Below are positions 40,319 to 48,996 of a stretch of 64,000 bases of DNA, in pieces. The stretch is from Streptomyces sp. KL109B (GTDB lineage: Bacteria; Actinomycetota; Actinomycetes; Streptomycetales; Streptomycetaceae). The stretch spans positions 930,001 through 994,000 of the forward strand of contig NZ_JASERL010000001.1 in the NCBI RefSeq assembly GCF_030766935.1, written 5' to 3'. Under the pieces are notes generated by a model. It searched no databases. It had not been told where the DNA came from and saw only the letters and a list, made by a program, of their open reading frames with translations. How positions within the stretch are numbered: position 1 is the first letter of the stretch; each line of letters opens with the position of its first letter. Both the position numbers and the translations under genes were made by a program.

Positions 40319-41395
40319 TCAGCGGGGACCGCGGTCCGGAGCACGGTAGTGGTGATAGGCGTGATGCGTGGCGAAACCCATGCGGTCGTAGAGGGCGCGC
40401 GCCCCCTCGTTGTCCGCCTCGACCTGGAGCCAGGCCGCCGAGGCGCCCTCGTCGAGCGCCCGCCGCGCGAGCGCCGTCATCACGTCCGTGGCGAGCCCCT
40501 GGCGCCGCAGCGCGGGATCGACCTCGACGGCGGCGAACCCGGCCCACCGCCCGTCGACCACGCACCGCCCGATCGCGGCGGGCACGTCACCGGCCCCGTC
40601 CCCCGGCACGGTCGCGAACCACACCGAAGGCCCGGCGCTCAGCACCTTCAGCGCCACCTCGCTCGCCCCCTTGCGCTGGTAGCGCGCGAGCCACGCCTCG
40701 TCGGGCTCGCGGGTGAGGCGCACGCGCGGGGCGTCCGGCGCGTCCCCGATGGGCGCGAGCGCGGCGATCCGCAGCTCGGCGCTCACCTCGCGCACCCAGC
40801 CGCGCGCCTCCAACTCGGCGCACAGCACCTCCTGCGCCCCCTCGGCGCCGGTCGCCGTCTGCGCGTACGCCGGGAGTCCACGGGCCGCGTACCACTCCTG
40901 TACGTGGCTCAGTGCGGCGTCGAGCGGAAGGCCGGGGTCCCCCAGCGGGAGCACGGAATTCGCGCGCCGTGTGAATCCCTTCCGTCGCCCGGCCGCCGCC
41001 CCCCAAGGACGCGCTTCGCGCGGCACCGCCTCGACTGCCGCCCTCAACTCCCAGTCGCCCAGCCGCTCGCCCTCGATCGGCCGCCAGGCCCGCGAGGCGA
41101 CACGCGCGAGCTCCGGGTACGTGGCGGACGGGCCGCGGCGACGGGCCGGCGCGGCCGGCACCACCTTCCCCGCGACCAGCGTGGACTCCTCGATCCGCAC
41201 ACTTTCACCGTCTCGCCGTGTGACGAGCAGCACACCGTCGTCCCAGGATGTGAGAACACCGACGGTGTCGGTGAACTTCCGACCCGCGGATTCCTCCCCG
41301 CTCACCCGTCGCACAGAGACGCGTTTTCCCACGTCATCGCCTGAAATGCGGACTTCGAGACGTCCGCCCGCAGTGAATTCCACAGCTCGTCCCAC
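40319..41395 (-). CDS. GNAT-family N-acetyltransferase with N-terminal extension
   Basis: About 358 residues. The C-terminal 120 hold the acetyl-CoA-binding signature VEVDPALRRQGLATDVMTAL and the end ADNEGARALYDRMGF. The first 90 residues (RLEVRISGDDVGKRVSVRRV and so on) look like a small beta-barrel. Start uncertain: GTG 41395 sits directly after GGAGGGG; a GTG at 41383 and an ATG at 41413 are alternatives. Substrate unknown. Divergent from the ferredoxin gene, 128 bp away. Confidence 0.85.
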   Translation of the reverse strand: MGRAVEFTAGGRLEVRISGDDVGKRVSVRRVSGEESAGRKFTDTVGVLTSWDDGVLLVTRRDGESVRIEESTLVAGKVVPAAPARRRGPSATYPELARVASRAWRPIEGERLGDWELRAAVEAVPREARPWGAAAGRRKGFTRRANSVLPLGDPGLPLDAALSHVQEWYAARGLPAYAQTATGAEGAQEVLCAELEARGWVREVSAELRIAALAPIGDAPDAPRVRLTREPDEAWLARYQRKGASEVALKVLSAGPSVWFATVPGDGAGDVPAAIGRCVVDGRWAGFAAVEVDPALRRQGLATDVMTALARRALDEGASAAWLQVEADNEGARALYDRMGFATHHAYHHYRAPDRGPR

Positions 41396-41523
41396 CCCTC
41401 CTGTTCGGATCATGGCCGGGAACGGAGATACTAGGTGTGGGCATCGACGACGCCGCGCTCCCGCGCGCCAGGCGGCGGAGCCTGCGGAGGCCCGCCAGCG
41501 CCCTATCGAGGAGGAACGACAGC

Positions 41524-41844
41524 GTGACCTACGTCATCGCGCAGCCTTGTGTCGACGTCAAGGACAAGGCGTGCATCGAGGAGTGCCCGGTCGACTGCAT
41601 CTACGAGGGCTCCCGGTCCTTGTACATCCACCCGGACGAATGCGTCGACTGTGGTGCCTGCGAACCGGTCTGCCCGGTCGAGGCGATCTTCTATGAGGAC
41701 GACACTCCTGAGGAGTGGAAGGACTACTACAAGGCGAACGTCGAGTTCTTCGACGATCTCGGTTCGCCCGGTGGTGCCTCGAAGATGGGCCTGATCGAGA
41801 AGGACCACGCGTTCATCGCCGCGCTGCCGCCGCAGAACCAGTAG
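41524..41844 (+). CDS. fdxA: Seven-iron ferredoxin
   Basis: 106-residue electron carrier with [3Fe-4S] and [4Fe-4S] clusters. Ligands lie in CVDVKDKACIEECPVDCIYE and CVDCGACEPVCPVEAIFYED; the long C-terminal tail (EEWKDYYKANVEFFDDLGSP) is typical of actinobacterial FdxA. GAGGAGG at 41507-41513 and GTG 41524 define the start; the 29 codons upstream are not part of it. Followed by dapC, as in mycobacteria. Confidence 0.95.
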   Translation: MTYVIAQPCVDVKDKACIEECPVDCIYEGSRSLYIHPDECVDCGACEPVCPVEAIFYEDDTPEEWKDYYKANVEFFDDLGSPGGASKMGLIEKDHAFIAALPPQNQ

Positions 41845-41879
41845 CTGCTGAGTTCAGCGGTACGCACAGGCGTTGCCCC

Positions 41880-41912
41880 GGTCCCGTACGGCTCTGACTG
41901 CCGTACGGGACC
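41880..41912 (+). terminator. Hairpin between fdxA and dapC
   Basis: Thirteen-pair stem (41880-41892 and 41900-41912) with 7-base loop. It lies 62 bp before the dapC start and could end fdxA transcripts or reduce read-through into dapC. Confidence 0.65.
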
Positions 41913-41933
41913 GAGGTGTTTGTCCACCACTAC

Positions 41934-41963
41934 GTAAGAGCCCGTAAGAGCCTGTAAGAGAGC
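41934..41963 (+). repeat. 10-bp tandem repeat in the dapC leader
   Basis: GTAAGAGCCC, GTAAGAGCCT and GTAAGAGAGC in tandem, ending 11 bp before the dapC start. Period is one helical turn. Confidence 0.9.
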
Positions 41964-41974
41964 GAGCTGACCAG

Positions 41975-43099
41975 GTGTCCTCCGTCCCGGCCCCCATCGA
42001 CCGCCTCCCCACCTTCCCCTGGGACAAGCTGGAGCCGTACAAGAAGACGGCCGCGGCGCACCCGGACGGCATCGTGGACCTGTCCGTCGGCACGCCGGTC
42101 GACCCGGTGCCCGAGCTGATCCAGAAGGCGCTGGTCGACGCCGCGGACTCGCCGGGCTACCCGACGGTGTGGGGCACCCCCGAGCTGCGCGACGCGCTGG
42201 TCTCCTGGTGCGAACGCCGCCTCGGCGCGCGCGACTTCGACCACACGAACGTGCTGCCGGTCGTCGGCTCCAAGGAACTCGTCGCCTGGCTTCCTACGCA
42301 GTTGGGCCTCGGCCCCGGCGACAAGGTGGCCTACCCGCGGCTCGCGTACCCGACGTACGAGGTGGGCGCCCGGCTGGCCCGTGCCGACTACGTCGTCTAC
42401 GACGACCCGACCGAGCTCGACCCGGAGGGCATTCGCCTCCTGTGGCTGAACTCCCCGTCCAATCCGACGGGTCGGGTGCTTGCCAAGGACGAGCTGAAGC
42501 GCATCGTGGAGTGGGCCCGCGCGCACGGGATCCTGATCTTCTCCGACGAGTGCTACCTGGAGCTGGGCTGGGAGGCCGACCCGGTCTCGGTCCTGCACCC
42601 GGACGTCAACGGCGGCTCGTACGAGGGTCTTGTCGCGGTCCACTCGCTCTCGAAGCGCTCGAACCTGGCGGGCTACCGCGCGGCGTTCATCGCGGGTGAC
42701 GCCGCCGTCCTCGGCCCGCTGCTCCAGATTCGCAAGCACGGCGGCATGATGACGTCCGCGCCGACGCAGGCGGCGGTCGTCGCGGCGCTCGGCGACGACG
42801 AGCACGTGCGGGTGCAGCGGGAGCGGTACGCGGCCCGCCGCGAGACGCTGCGCTCGGCTCTGCTGGCCCACGGTTTCCGTATCGAGCACAGCGAGGCGAG
42901 CCTCTACCTGTGGGCCACCCGGGACGAGTCCTGCTGGGACACGGTCGCCGCGCTTGCCGACCTGGGCATCCTGGTGGCCCCCGGCGACTTCTACGGAGAG
43001 GCGGGCGCCACCTTCGTCCGCGTAGCCCTGACGGCTTCGGACGACCGTGTCCAGGCGGCGGTGTCCCGGCTGAGCGGTTCAAGCCCCTGCGGCGACTGA
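41975..43099 (+). CDS. dapC: Succinyldiaminopimelate transaminase
   Basis: PLP-dependent aminotransferase of the lysine/diaminopimelate pathway, 374 residues. Substrate-binding GTPVDPVPELIQKAL, the NSPSNPTGRV motif, the aspartate in FSDECYLELGW and the PLP lysine in HSLSKRSNLAGYR are intact. The last residues SSPCGD and the stop come from a 47-bp dispersed repeat, replacing the few native C-terminal residues; the catalytic fold should be unaffected. GTG start at 41975. Together with the later dapE it belongs to the succinylase branch making meso-diaminopimelate for peptidoglycan and lysine. Confidence 0.93.
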   Translation: MSSVPAPIDRLPTFPWDKLEPYKKTAAAHPDGIVDLSVGTPVDPVPELIQKALVDAADSPGYPTVWGTPELRDALVSWCERRLGARDFDHTNVLPVVGSKELVAWLPTQLGLGPGDKVAYPRLAYPTYEVGARLARADYVVYDDPTELDPEGIRLLWLNSPSNPTGRVLAKDELKRIVEWARAHGILIFSDECYLELGWEADPVSVLHPDVNGGSYEGLVAVHSLSKRSNLAGYRAAFIAGDAAVLGPLLQIRKHGGMMTSAPTQAAVVAALGDDEHVRVQRERYAARRETLRSALLAHGFRIEHSEASLYLWATRDESCWDTVAALADLGILVAPGDFYGEAGATFVRVALTASDDRVQAAVSRLSGSSPCGD

Positions 43100-43215
43100 G
43101 CGGCGGGGTCCGGGGCGGAGCCCCGTGACGTGAGCGCGGCCGACCGGTTCAAGCCCCTGCGGCGATTGAGCAGCGGGGTCCGGGGCGGAGCCCCGTGACG
43201 TGAGCGCGGCCGACC
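43079..43215 (-). repeat. Two tandem 70-bp units containing the 47-bp dispersed repeat
   Basis: Unit A 43079-43148 and unit B 43149-43215 (slightly short). Each begins with the 47-bp repeat (43079-43125 and 43149-43195) followed by the same 20-odd-base tail GTGACGTGAGCGCGGCCGAC. A and B differ at two positions in the repeat core. Unit A overlaps the dapC 3' end. Confidence 0.95.
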
Positions 43216-43228
43216 GCGACAGCGGCAA

Positions 43229-43267
43229 AACGGGGTGCCGGGAGCAGAACGCTCCCGGCACCCCGTT
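43229..43267. terminator. Terminator between dapC and the secreted-protein gene
   Basis: Stem ACGGGGTGCCGGGAGC / GCTCCCGGCACCCCGT with a short AGAAC loop; serves two convergent genes. Confidence 0.8.
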
Positions 43268-43282
43268 CGGGTAAACAGGCGG

Positions 43283-43711
43283 TCAGCCGATCGGCAGGCT
43301 GCCCAGCGCGTCGGTCGGCAGACCGTCACCACCCACCGGCAGCCCACCATCGGTCGCGGCCCCGGCCGTCTCACCGAGCACGTCACCCGCGCTCCCGGCC
43401 AGCCCACCCGCGGCCTCCTGCGCCGCCGGCGTCGCGGTCTTGGCGCTCGTGCCGACGACCTTACCCGCCGCCGGCACCGCCTTGTCGACGGCCTTGCTGC
43501 CGGCGTCGCCCGCGAGCCCGGTGGCGCTCTGAGCCGCACCGTCGACGGTGCTCCCCAGGTTCGCTCCGTCCAGGGCGGTCACACCGCCCAGGTCGGGCGT
43601 GGCCGGGAGGTCGACGGCGCTCGCGGAGCCGGCCGCACCGACCACGGGTGCCGCTCCCGCCGCTACGAGCAGCGCGGCACGGGCGATCCGACGGGTCAGG
43701 GGGAGGGACAT
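43283..43711 (-). CDS. Small secreted protein, Ala/Gly-rich
   Basis: 142 residues with a clear signal peptide (MSLPLTRRIARAALLVAAGA through GSASA) and a mature part with no fold-like pattern, rich in Gly, Ala, Asp and Leu (LPATPDLGGVTALDGANLGS). AAGGAG lies 5-10 bases before ATG 43711; the frame open to 43876 has no signal. Databases often label relatives as ATP-binding without support. Function unknown. Between 43712 and 44009 I see nothing beyond a promoter-sized A/T-richer patch. Confidence 0.75.
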   Translation of the reverse strand: MSLPLTRRIARAALLVAAGAAPVVGAAGSASAVDLPATPDLGGVTALDGANLGSTVDGAAQSATGLAGDAGSKAVDKAVPAAGKVVGTSAKTATPAAQEAAGGLAGSAGDVLGETAGAATDGGLPVGGDGLPTDALGSLPIG

Positions 43712-44009
43712 GATGCTCCTTAGACGGGAGAGAACGTTTGGTGCCCGGTTGCCGTACGGCGATCGGACGCCGTGACAACAGCCCCAAGGCCCAGGAAGGT
43801 TGCGGGTCGGAAACGTAAAGGGTTCGCAATGCGTCGCATTATCAGGTGCGGGCAGAAACGGGCAAAGTTCGCGCATCGTCGGCCGCCGCAGAACCCTTAC
43901 ATCCCGCTGTGCACAAGGGATTTGGGGCCGAAGCCCCGACTCACTCGAAGGGGCCCGACCGGCGTCTAGTCGACGGGCCCCGCGTCACTCGTCCGAGTGG
44001 GCGCCCGCA

Positions 44010-44966
44010 CTACTGCCCAGTGACGATTCGGACCTCGCCGACGGACGTGGAGGCGGCGGGACCGGACGACGATCGTCCACCGCTCTTCTCCGCCGACACC
44101 TTGCGCCACTTGTGCCCGGACTCCCCGGCGGTCCACTCCCGGCCCGCGTAGGAGACCCGCTCGATGCGCAGCGCCGAGGAGTTGGCCACCGCCCACTGCG
44201 CCAGCTCCCAGCCGCGCTGCCGCTCGCCGTCCTCGGCCGAGTCGACGGCGGCGGGCACCGGCACGCGCACGGAACTCTTTCCGGGCCCCGCCGCGGGCGC
44301 CACGCCCCGCCCGAAGTCCCGGGCGAGCGCGGCCTTCACGCGCGCGGGGTCACCGGCCCGCGCGCCCGCGCCGCCACCCGGCCGCCCCTCACAGGTGAGC
44401 GAAGCGGCGGCGCGCCCGGTCAGCGACGCGGCCAGCAACGTCGCGTCCGGCTCGTGCTTCGCGTACGCCTGCGGGTACCCGCTGAGCTGCACGCGCTGCG
44501 CGGCGGCGGTCAGGGGCAGCCGCGAGTAGCCCGGGATCTTCTCCAGGTGCGCGTAGAACCGCTCGGACGCGTACGCCGGATCCATGATCTGCTCCGCGGT
44601 GCCCCAGCCCTTCGTGGGCCGCTGCTGGAACAGGCCCAGCGAATCCCGGTCGCCGTGCTCGATGTTGCGAAGCCCCGACTCCTGGAGCGCCGTCGCGAGG
44701 GCGATCGTGACCGCCCGCTCGGGCATGCCGCGCGAGGTGCCGACGGCGGCGATCGTCGCCGCGTTCACCGCCTGCTCGGACGTGAACTCGTACGACGCCC
44801 CGGCGGCCTTGTCGGTGTGCGCCGAGACCACCACGCATCTCGGCTTGCCGCGGCCCCCGGTGGCGTACTGCACGGCCACGTACGTGGCCACGGCGAGCAG
44901 CACGACGACGGCCGCGCCGATACGGAGGAGGCGGCCGCGCCGGAAGAGAGTGGGGGGCTCAGACAC
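44010..44966 (-). CDS. Membrane-anchored lysozyme/transglycosylase-like protein
   Basis: 318 residues. An N-terminal membrane anchor (LLRIGAAVVVLLAVATYVAV) leads to an exported part. LATALQESGLRNIEHGDRDS followed by LGLFQQRPTKGWGT resembles the goose-lysozyme/transglycosylase motif, with the E of QESGL as likely catalytic acid. The C-terminal region after residue 190 is Gly/Ala-rich, then contains AQWAVANSSALRIERVSYAG, resembling the end of D-stereospecific hydrolase-like accessory proteins. Probably cell-wall related; activity not established. Confidence 0.78.
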   Translation of the reverse strand: MSEPPTLFRRGRLLRIGAAVVVLLAVATYVAVQYATGGRGKPRCVVVSAHTDKAAGASYEFTSEQAVNAATIAAVGTSRGMPERAVTIALATALQESGLRNIEHGDRDSLGLFQQRPTKGWGTAEQIMDPAYASERFYAHLEKIPGYSRLPLTAAAQRVQLSGYPQAYAKHEPDATLLAASLTGRAAASLTCEGRPGGGAGARAGDPARVKAALARDFGRGVAPAAGPGKSSVRVPVPAAVDSAEDGERQRGWELAQWAVANSSALRIERVSYAGREWTAGESGHKWRKVSAEKSGGRSSSGPAASTSVGEVRIVTGQ

Positions 44967-45039
44967 GCGTCAAAGGTACTGGAGGCCACCGACAGTCCAG
45001 CCGCCGCACGGAAAACGCCCGCGTATTAGGCTCGACGCC

Positions 45040-46122
45040 ATGGACCGTACCCCCCTTGACCTCACGCAGGACGCCGCGCGCCTCACCGCCCAGCTGGTCG
45101 ACTTCCCCTCGCCCAGTGGCAGCGAGAAGGAGCTCGCCGACGCGATCGAGGGGGCCCTGCGCGAGCTGCCGCACCTCACGGTCGACCGGTACGGCAACAA
45201 CATCGTGGCCCGCACGGACCTGGGCCGCGAGGAGCGGATCATCCTCGCCGGGCACATCGACACGGTCCCGATCGCCGACAACGTGCCCTCGCGGCTCGAC
45301 GAGAACGGCACCCTGTGGGGCTGCGGTACGAGTGACATGAAGTCGGGTGTCGCCGTCCAGCTCCGTATCGCGCAGACCGTCCGCGAGCCCAACCGGGACC
45401 TCACGTTCGTCTTCTACGACAACGAAGAGGTCGCCGCACACCTCAACGGCCTGGGGCATGTGGCCGAGGCCCACCCCGACTGGCTGGAGGGCGACTTCGC
45501 GATCCTCCTTGAGGGGACGAACGGCGATGTCGAGGGCGGCTGCCAGGGCACCCTGCGCGTCATTCTGAAGACCAAGGGCGAGCGGGCCCACTCCGCGCGC
45601 GCGTGGATGGGCGACAACGCCATCCATGCCGCGTCCCCCATCCTGGAGCGCCTCGCCGCCTACGAGCCGCGCAAGCCGGTCGTCGACGGCCTCCAGTTCC
45701 ACGAGGGTCTCAACGCGGTGGGCATCGAGGGCGGCCTCGCCAAGAACGTCATCCCCGACGCGTGCGCCGTCACGGTCAACTTCCGCTACGCGCCCGACCG
45801 CTCCATGGAGGAGGCCGAGAAGTTCGTCCGCGACTTCTTCGACGGCTGCCCCATCGAGGAGTTCCTCGTCGACGACCACACGGGAGGTGCCCGGCCGGGC
45901 CTCACCCACCCCGCTGCCGCCGCCTTCGTGGCGGCCGTCGGCGGCGAGGTGCGACCCAAGTTCGGCTGGACCGACGTCTCCCGCTTCAGCGCCCTCGGCG
46001 TCCCCGCGGTCAACTACGGTCCCGGCAACCCGATCTTCGCGCACAAGATCGACGAGCGGGTCGAGACCTCGCTCATCCTGGAGGGCGAGAAGCGCCTCGC
46101 CGCGTGGCTCACGGCTTCCTGA
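45040..46122 (+). CDS. dapE: Succinyl-diaminopimelate desuccinylase
   Basis: M20-family dizinc hydrolase that removes succinate from N-succinyl-LL-diaminopimelate, 360 residues. Metal ligands are seen in LAGHIDTVPIADN, GCGTSDMKSGVAV, the EE pair of FYDNEEVAAHLNG, and the C-terminal FAHKIDERV. ATG 45040 chosen from homology; the open frame extends upstream over the divergent gene. Works in the same branch as dapC. Confidence 0.93.
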   Translation: MDRTPLDLTQDAARLTAQLVDFPSPSGSEKELADAIEGALRELPHLTVDRYGNNIVARTDLGREERIILAGHIDTVPIADNVPSRLDENGTLWGCGTSDMKSGVAVQLRIAQTVREPNRDLTFVFYDNEEVAAHLNGLGHVAEAHPDWLEGDFAILLEGTNGDVEGGCQGTLRVILKTKGERAHSARAWMGDNAIHAASPILERLAAYEPRKPVVDGLQFHEGLNAVGIEGGLAKNVIPDACAVTVNFRYAPDRSMEEAEKFVRDFFDGCPIEEFLVDDHTGGARPGLTHPAAAAFVAAVGGEVRPKFGWTDVSRFSALGVPAVNYGPGNPIFAHKIDERVETSLILEGEKRLAAWLTAS

Positions 46123-46209
46123 TACGCCGAGGTCCCTCGCTCGTAACTCGCGTAGACCTACCCTTGCTCCACGTAAGCGCGCGTTACCTGCGCAGGAAGG
46201 GAGCAGACG

Positions 46210-46959
46210 ATGAGCAACCCGGAGGGCAAGCGGCGTCCCAAGGAGCAGCGCCTCGGCCCGGTGGTCCGCCGCCGCGACCAGGTGCAGCCCGGAACGACCG
46301 ACCAGCGTCTGCTCGACTCGGAAGGCCCCTCCGAGTGGGTGCACACGGATCCGTGGCGGGTCCTGCGCATCCAGTCGGAGTTCATCGAGGGCTTCGGCAC
46401 GCTCGCCGAACTGCCGCCCGCGATCAGCGTGTTCGGCTCGGCCCGTACCTCGGAGGACTCGCCGGAGTACGCGGCGGGCGTCGCCATCGGCAAGGCCTTG
46501 GTGGAGGCCGGCTTCGCGGTGATCACCGGCGGCGGCCCCGGCGCCATGCAGGCGGCCAACCAGGGCGCCGTGGAGGCCAAGGGCATCTCGGTCGGCCTCG
46601 GCATCGAGCTGCCCTTCGAGCAGGGCCTCAACCCGTACGTCGACCTGGGTCTGAACTTTCGGTACTTTTTTGTCCGAAAGACCATGTTTGTGAAGTATGC
46701 CCAGGGCTTCGTCGTCCTGCCCGGCGGCCTCGGCACCCTGGACGAGCTCTTCGAGGCGCTCACCCTCGTGCAGACCACGAAGGTGACGCGGTTCCCGATC
46801 GTCCTCTTCGGCTCGCAGTACTGGAGCGGCCTGGTCGACTGGCTGAAGAACACGGTGATCGCCCAGGGCAAGGCGGGAGAGGCCGACCTGCTGCTCTTCC
46901 ACGTCACGGACGACGTGGAGGAGGCGATCACGCTGGTCACCAAGGAGACCGGCAAGTAG
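46210..46959 (+). CDS. LOG-family protein (TIGR00730, putative nucleotide phosphoribohydrolase)
   Basis: 249 residues with a Rossmann-like fold: VFGSARTSEDSPEY, VITGGGPGAMQAANQGA and the family motif VLPGGLGTLDELFEAL (PGGxGTxxE). Relatives release cytokinin-like bases from nucleotide monophosphates; the bacterial substrate here is unknown. GGAAGGGAGC before ATG 46210. In mycobacteria the homologue sits in the same place before folP2. Confidence 0.88.
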   Translation: MSNPEGKRRPKEQRLGPVVRRRDQVQPGTTDQRLLDSEGPSEWVHTDPWRVLRIQSEFIEGFGTLAELPPAISVFGSARTSEDSPEYAAGVAIGKALVEAGFAVITGGGPGAMQAANQGAVEAKGISVGLGIELPFEQGLNPYVDLGLNFRYFFVRKTMFVKYAQGFVVLPGGLGTLDELFEALTLVQTTKVTRFPIVLFGSQYWSGLVDWLKNTVIAQGKAGEADLLLFHVTDDVEEAITLVTKETGK

Positions 46960-46989
46960 GCCGTCGAACGGCCTCCTACAGAAGAGCCG

Positions 46990-47850
46990 TTACGCGAGTC
47001 CCCGGCGGGCGACCGCCGGGGGCCGGTGGCCCGCGATGGACGCCACCATGTCCAACACCTGGCGGGTCTCGGCGACTTCGTGCACCCGGTAGACCTGCGC
47101 CCCGAGCCACGCGGAGACCGCCGTGGTCGCGAGCGTCCCGATGACGCGCTCCTTGACCGGCTTGTCGAGGGTCTCACCGACGAAGTCCTTGTTGGAGAGG
47201 GAGACCAGCACCGGCCAGCCCGTGTCGACCATCTCCGGCAGCCGCCGCGTCGCCTCCAGGGAGTGCCGCGTGTTCTTCCCGAAGTCGTGGCCCGGGTCGA
47301 TCAGCACCGACTCGCGCGGCACCCCGAGGGCGACGGCCCGCTCCGCGTAGCCCACCGTCACGTCCAGGATGTCCGCCATCACGTCCTCGTACGTCACCCG
47401 GTGCGGGCGCGTACGGGGCTCGGCGCCGCCCGCGTGCGTGCACACGATGCCCACCTTGTGGCGCGCCGCGACCTCCGCGAGCTTCGGGTCGACGCCGCCC
47501 CACGCGTCGTTGAGCAGATCCGCGCCCGCCTCGCACACCGCGTCGCCGACCTCGTGCCGCCAGGTGTCGACGCTGATGATCACGTCGGGGAAGCGGCGCC
47601 GCACCTCGGCGACGAAGCCGACGGTCCGCCGCGCCTCCTCCTCGGCGGTGACCTCCTCGCCGGGCCCCGCCTTCACCCCGCCGATGTCCACGATCATGGC
47701 GCCCTCGGACACCGCCTGCTCGACACGGGCGAGCGCGGGCTCGTCCCGGAACGTGGCGCCCTGGTCGTAGAAGGAGTCCGGGGTCCGGTTCACGATCGCC
47801 ATGATCACCGGCTCGTGCGCGCCGAATTCGTGCTGGCCCAGCCTGAGCAT
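46990..47850 (-). CDS. folP: Dihydropteroate synthase family protein (FolP2-like)
   Basis: 286-residue TIM-barrel pterin-binding protein. The first motif reads MAIVNRTPDSFYDQGATF, whereas classical DHPS has NVTPDSFSDGG; the second is IVDIGGVKAGPG instead of DIGGESTRPG. Both changes are those of the mycobacterial FolP2 paralogue, reported to lack DHPS activity. ISVDTWRHEV, DLLNDAWGGVD and LIDPGHDFGKNT retain the overall pterin-site outline. Gene neighbourhood (LOG-like, DivIVA-like, tag) also fits FolP2. I would not assume it makes dihydropteroate. Confidence 0.85.
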   Translation of the reverse strand: MLRLGQHEFGAHEPVIMAIVNRTPDSFYDQGATFRDEPALARVEQAVSEGAMIVDIGGVKAGPGEEVTAEEEARRTVGFVAEVRRRFPDVIISVDTWRHEVGDAVCEAGADLLNDAWGGVDPKLAEVAARHKVGIVCTHAGGAEPRTRPHRVTYEDVMADILDVTVGYAERAVALGVPRESVLIDPGHDFGKNTRHSLEATRRLPEMVDTGWPVLVSLSNKDFVGETLDKPVKERVIGTLATTAVSAWLGAQVYRVHEVAETRQVLDMVASIAGHRPPAVARRGLA

Positions 47851-47979
47851 CCCCTGTGACTCTCCTTCTCGTACCCGCTTGAACGTCGCCTGTGACCTTA
47901 ACTGTCAGTGCGGCATGGCACGATCGAAGCCTGACGGTTGAGGGCCGCACGGCCCGGTCGAACCCAGGGGACGGCAGAC

Positions 47980-48381
47980 ATGGTCATGTTCTTGTTTCTG
48001 GTCGCCGCGCTGGTCGTGGTGATCGCCGCGGTGACCTTCGCGGTCATCGGCGGCGGCGACAGCGGCACGCTGCGCGACGAGCCGTCCCAGTTCTACGCGG
48101 ACCCGCTGCCGCCCGACCGGCCGCTGGCCCCCGCCGACCTGGAGGAGCTCCGGCTGCCCACGGCGGTGCGGGGCTACCGCATGGCGGAGGTGGACGACGC
48201 GCTGAACCGCCTCGGGGCCGAACTGGCCGAGCGGGACGCGCGGATCACGGAACTGGAGGCCGCCCTCACCGCGGCCCACACGCGGCCCGGCCCGCAGCCG
48301 ACCGACCACGGCCCGGAAACCGGCTTCGCGCCGCCCGGTGACTTCGGATACGGGTTCGGCCCGGGGGAGGGCCTGCGATGA
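47980..48381 (+). CDS. DivIVA-domain membrane protein
   Basis: 133 residues: one N-terminal membrane helix (FLFLVAALVVVIAAVTFAVI), a short linker and a DivIVA-type N-terminal motif LRLPTAVRGYRMAEVDDALN, then a coiled coil (RLGAELAERDARITELEAAL), ending in a Pro/Gly tail. Likely associated with polar or septal membrane sites; partner unknown. The stop overlaps tag by 4 bases. ATG 47980 is preferred over 47938 by GGGGAC upstream. Confidence 0.82.
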   Translation: MVMFLFLVAALVVVIAAVTFAVIGGGDSGTLRDEPSQFYADPLPPDRPLAPADLEELRLPTAVRGYRMAEVDDALNRLGAELAERDARITELEAALTAAHTRPGPQPTDHGPETGFAPPGDFGYGFGPGEGLR

Positions 48382-48977
48382 CCGAGCCGACAGAAGGCGC
48401 CCTCCCCGGGCCCGACGGAAAGCTCCGCTGCCCCTGGGGCCTGTCGACCGAGGACTACGTCGCGTACCACGACGAGGAGTGGGGCCGCCCGGTCCACGGC
48501 GACGACGCGCTCTTCGAGCGGCTCTGCCTGGAGGCGTTCCAGTCCGGGCTGTCCTGGATCACGATCCTCAGGCGCCGCGAGGGCTTCCGTACCGCGTTCT
48601 CCGGCTTCCGGATCGCGGACGTGGCCGCCTTCACGGACGCCGACCGCGAGCGCCTGCTCGCCGACCCCGGCATCATCCGCAACCGCGCCAAGGTCGACGC
48701 GACGCTCGCCAACGCGCGCGTGCTCGTCGACTGGGCGCCCGGCGAACTCGACAAGCTGATCTGGTCGTACGCGCCGGACGCCGCGGGCCGCCCGGTCCCG
48801 AAGGTCCTCGGCGACGTAGCGGCGATCACCGACGAGTCGACGGCCCTGTCCAAGGACCTGAAGAAGCGCGGCCTGCGCTTCGTCGGCCCCACGACCGCCT
48901 ACGCCCTGATGCAGGCCTGCGGCCTGGTCAACGACCACTTGGCGGACTGCGTGTCCCGCGCGCGTACGACGGCGTGA
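48378..48977 (+). CDS. tag: DNA-3-methyladenine glycosylase I
   Basis: 199-residue base-excision repair enzyme excising 3-methyladenine. RCPWGLSTEDYVAYHDEEWG is the Tag N-terminal signature with the Zn-binding Cys; FQSGLSWITILRRREGFR is the helix-hairpin-helix/active region; the second Zn cluster is at VGPTTAYALMQACGLVNDH. Overlaps the DivIVA-like gene by 4 bases. Confidence 0.93.
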   Translation: MTEPTEGALPGPDGKLRCPWGLSTEDYVAYHDEEWGRPVHGDDALFERLCLEAFQSGLSWITILRRREGFRTAFSGFRIADVAAFTDADRERLLADPGIIRNRAKVDATLANARVLVDWAPGELDKLIWSYAPDAAGRPVPKVLGDVAAITDESTALSKDLKKRGLRFVGPTTAYALMQACGLVNDHLADCVSRARTTA

Positions 48978-48996
48978 GCGGCCGGAAGCACGGCGG

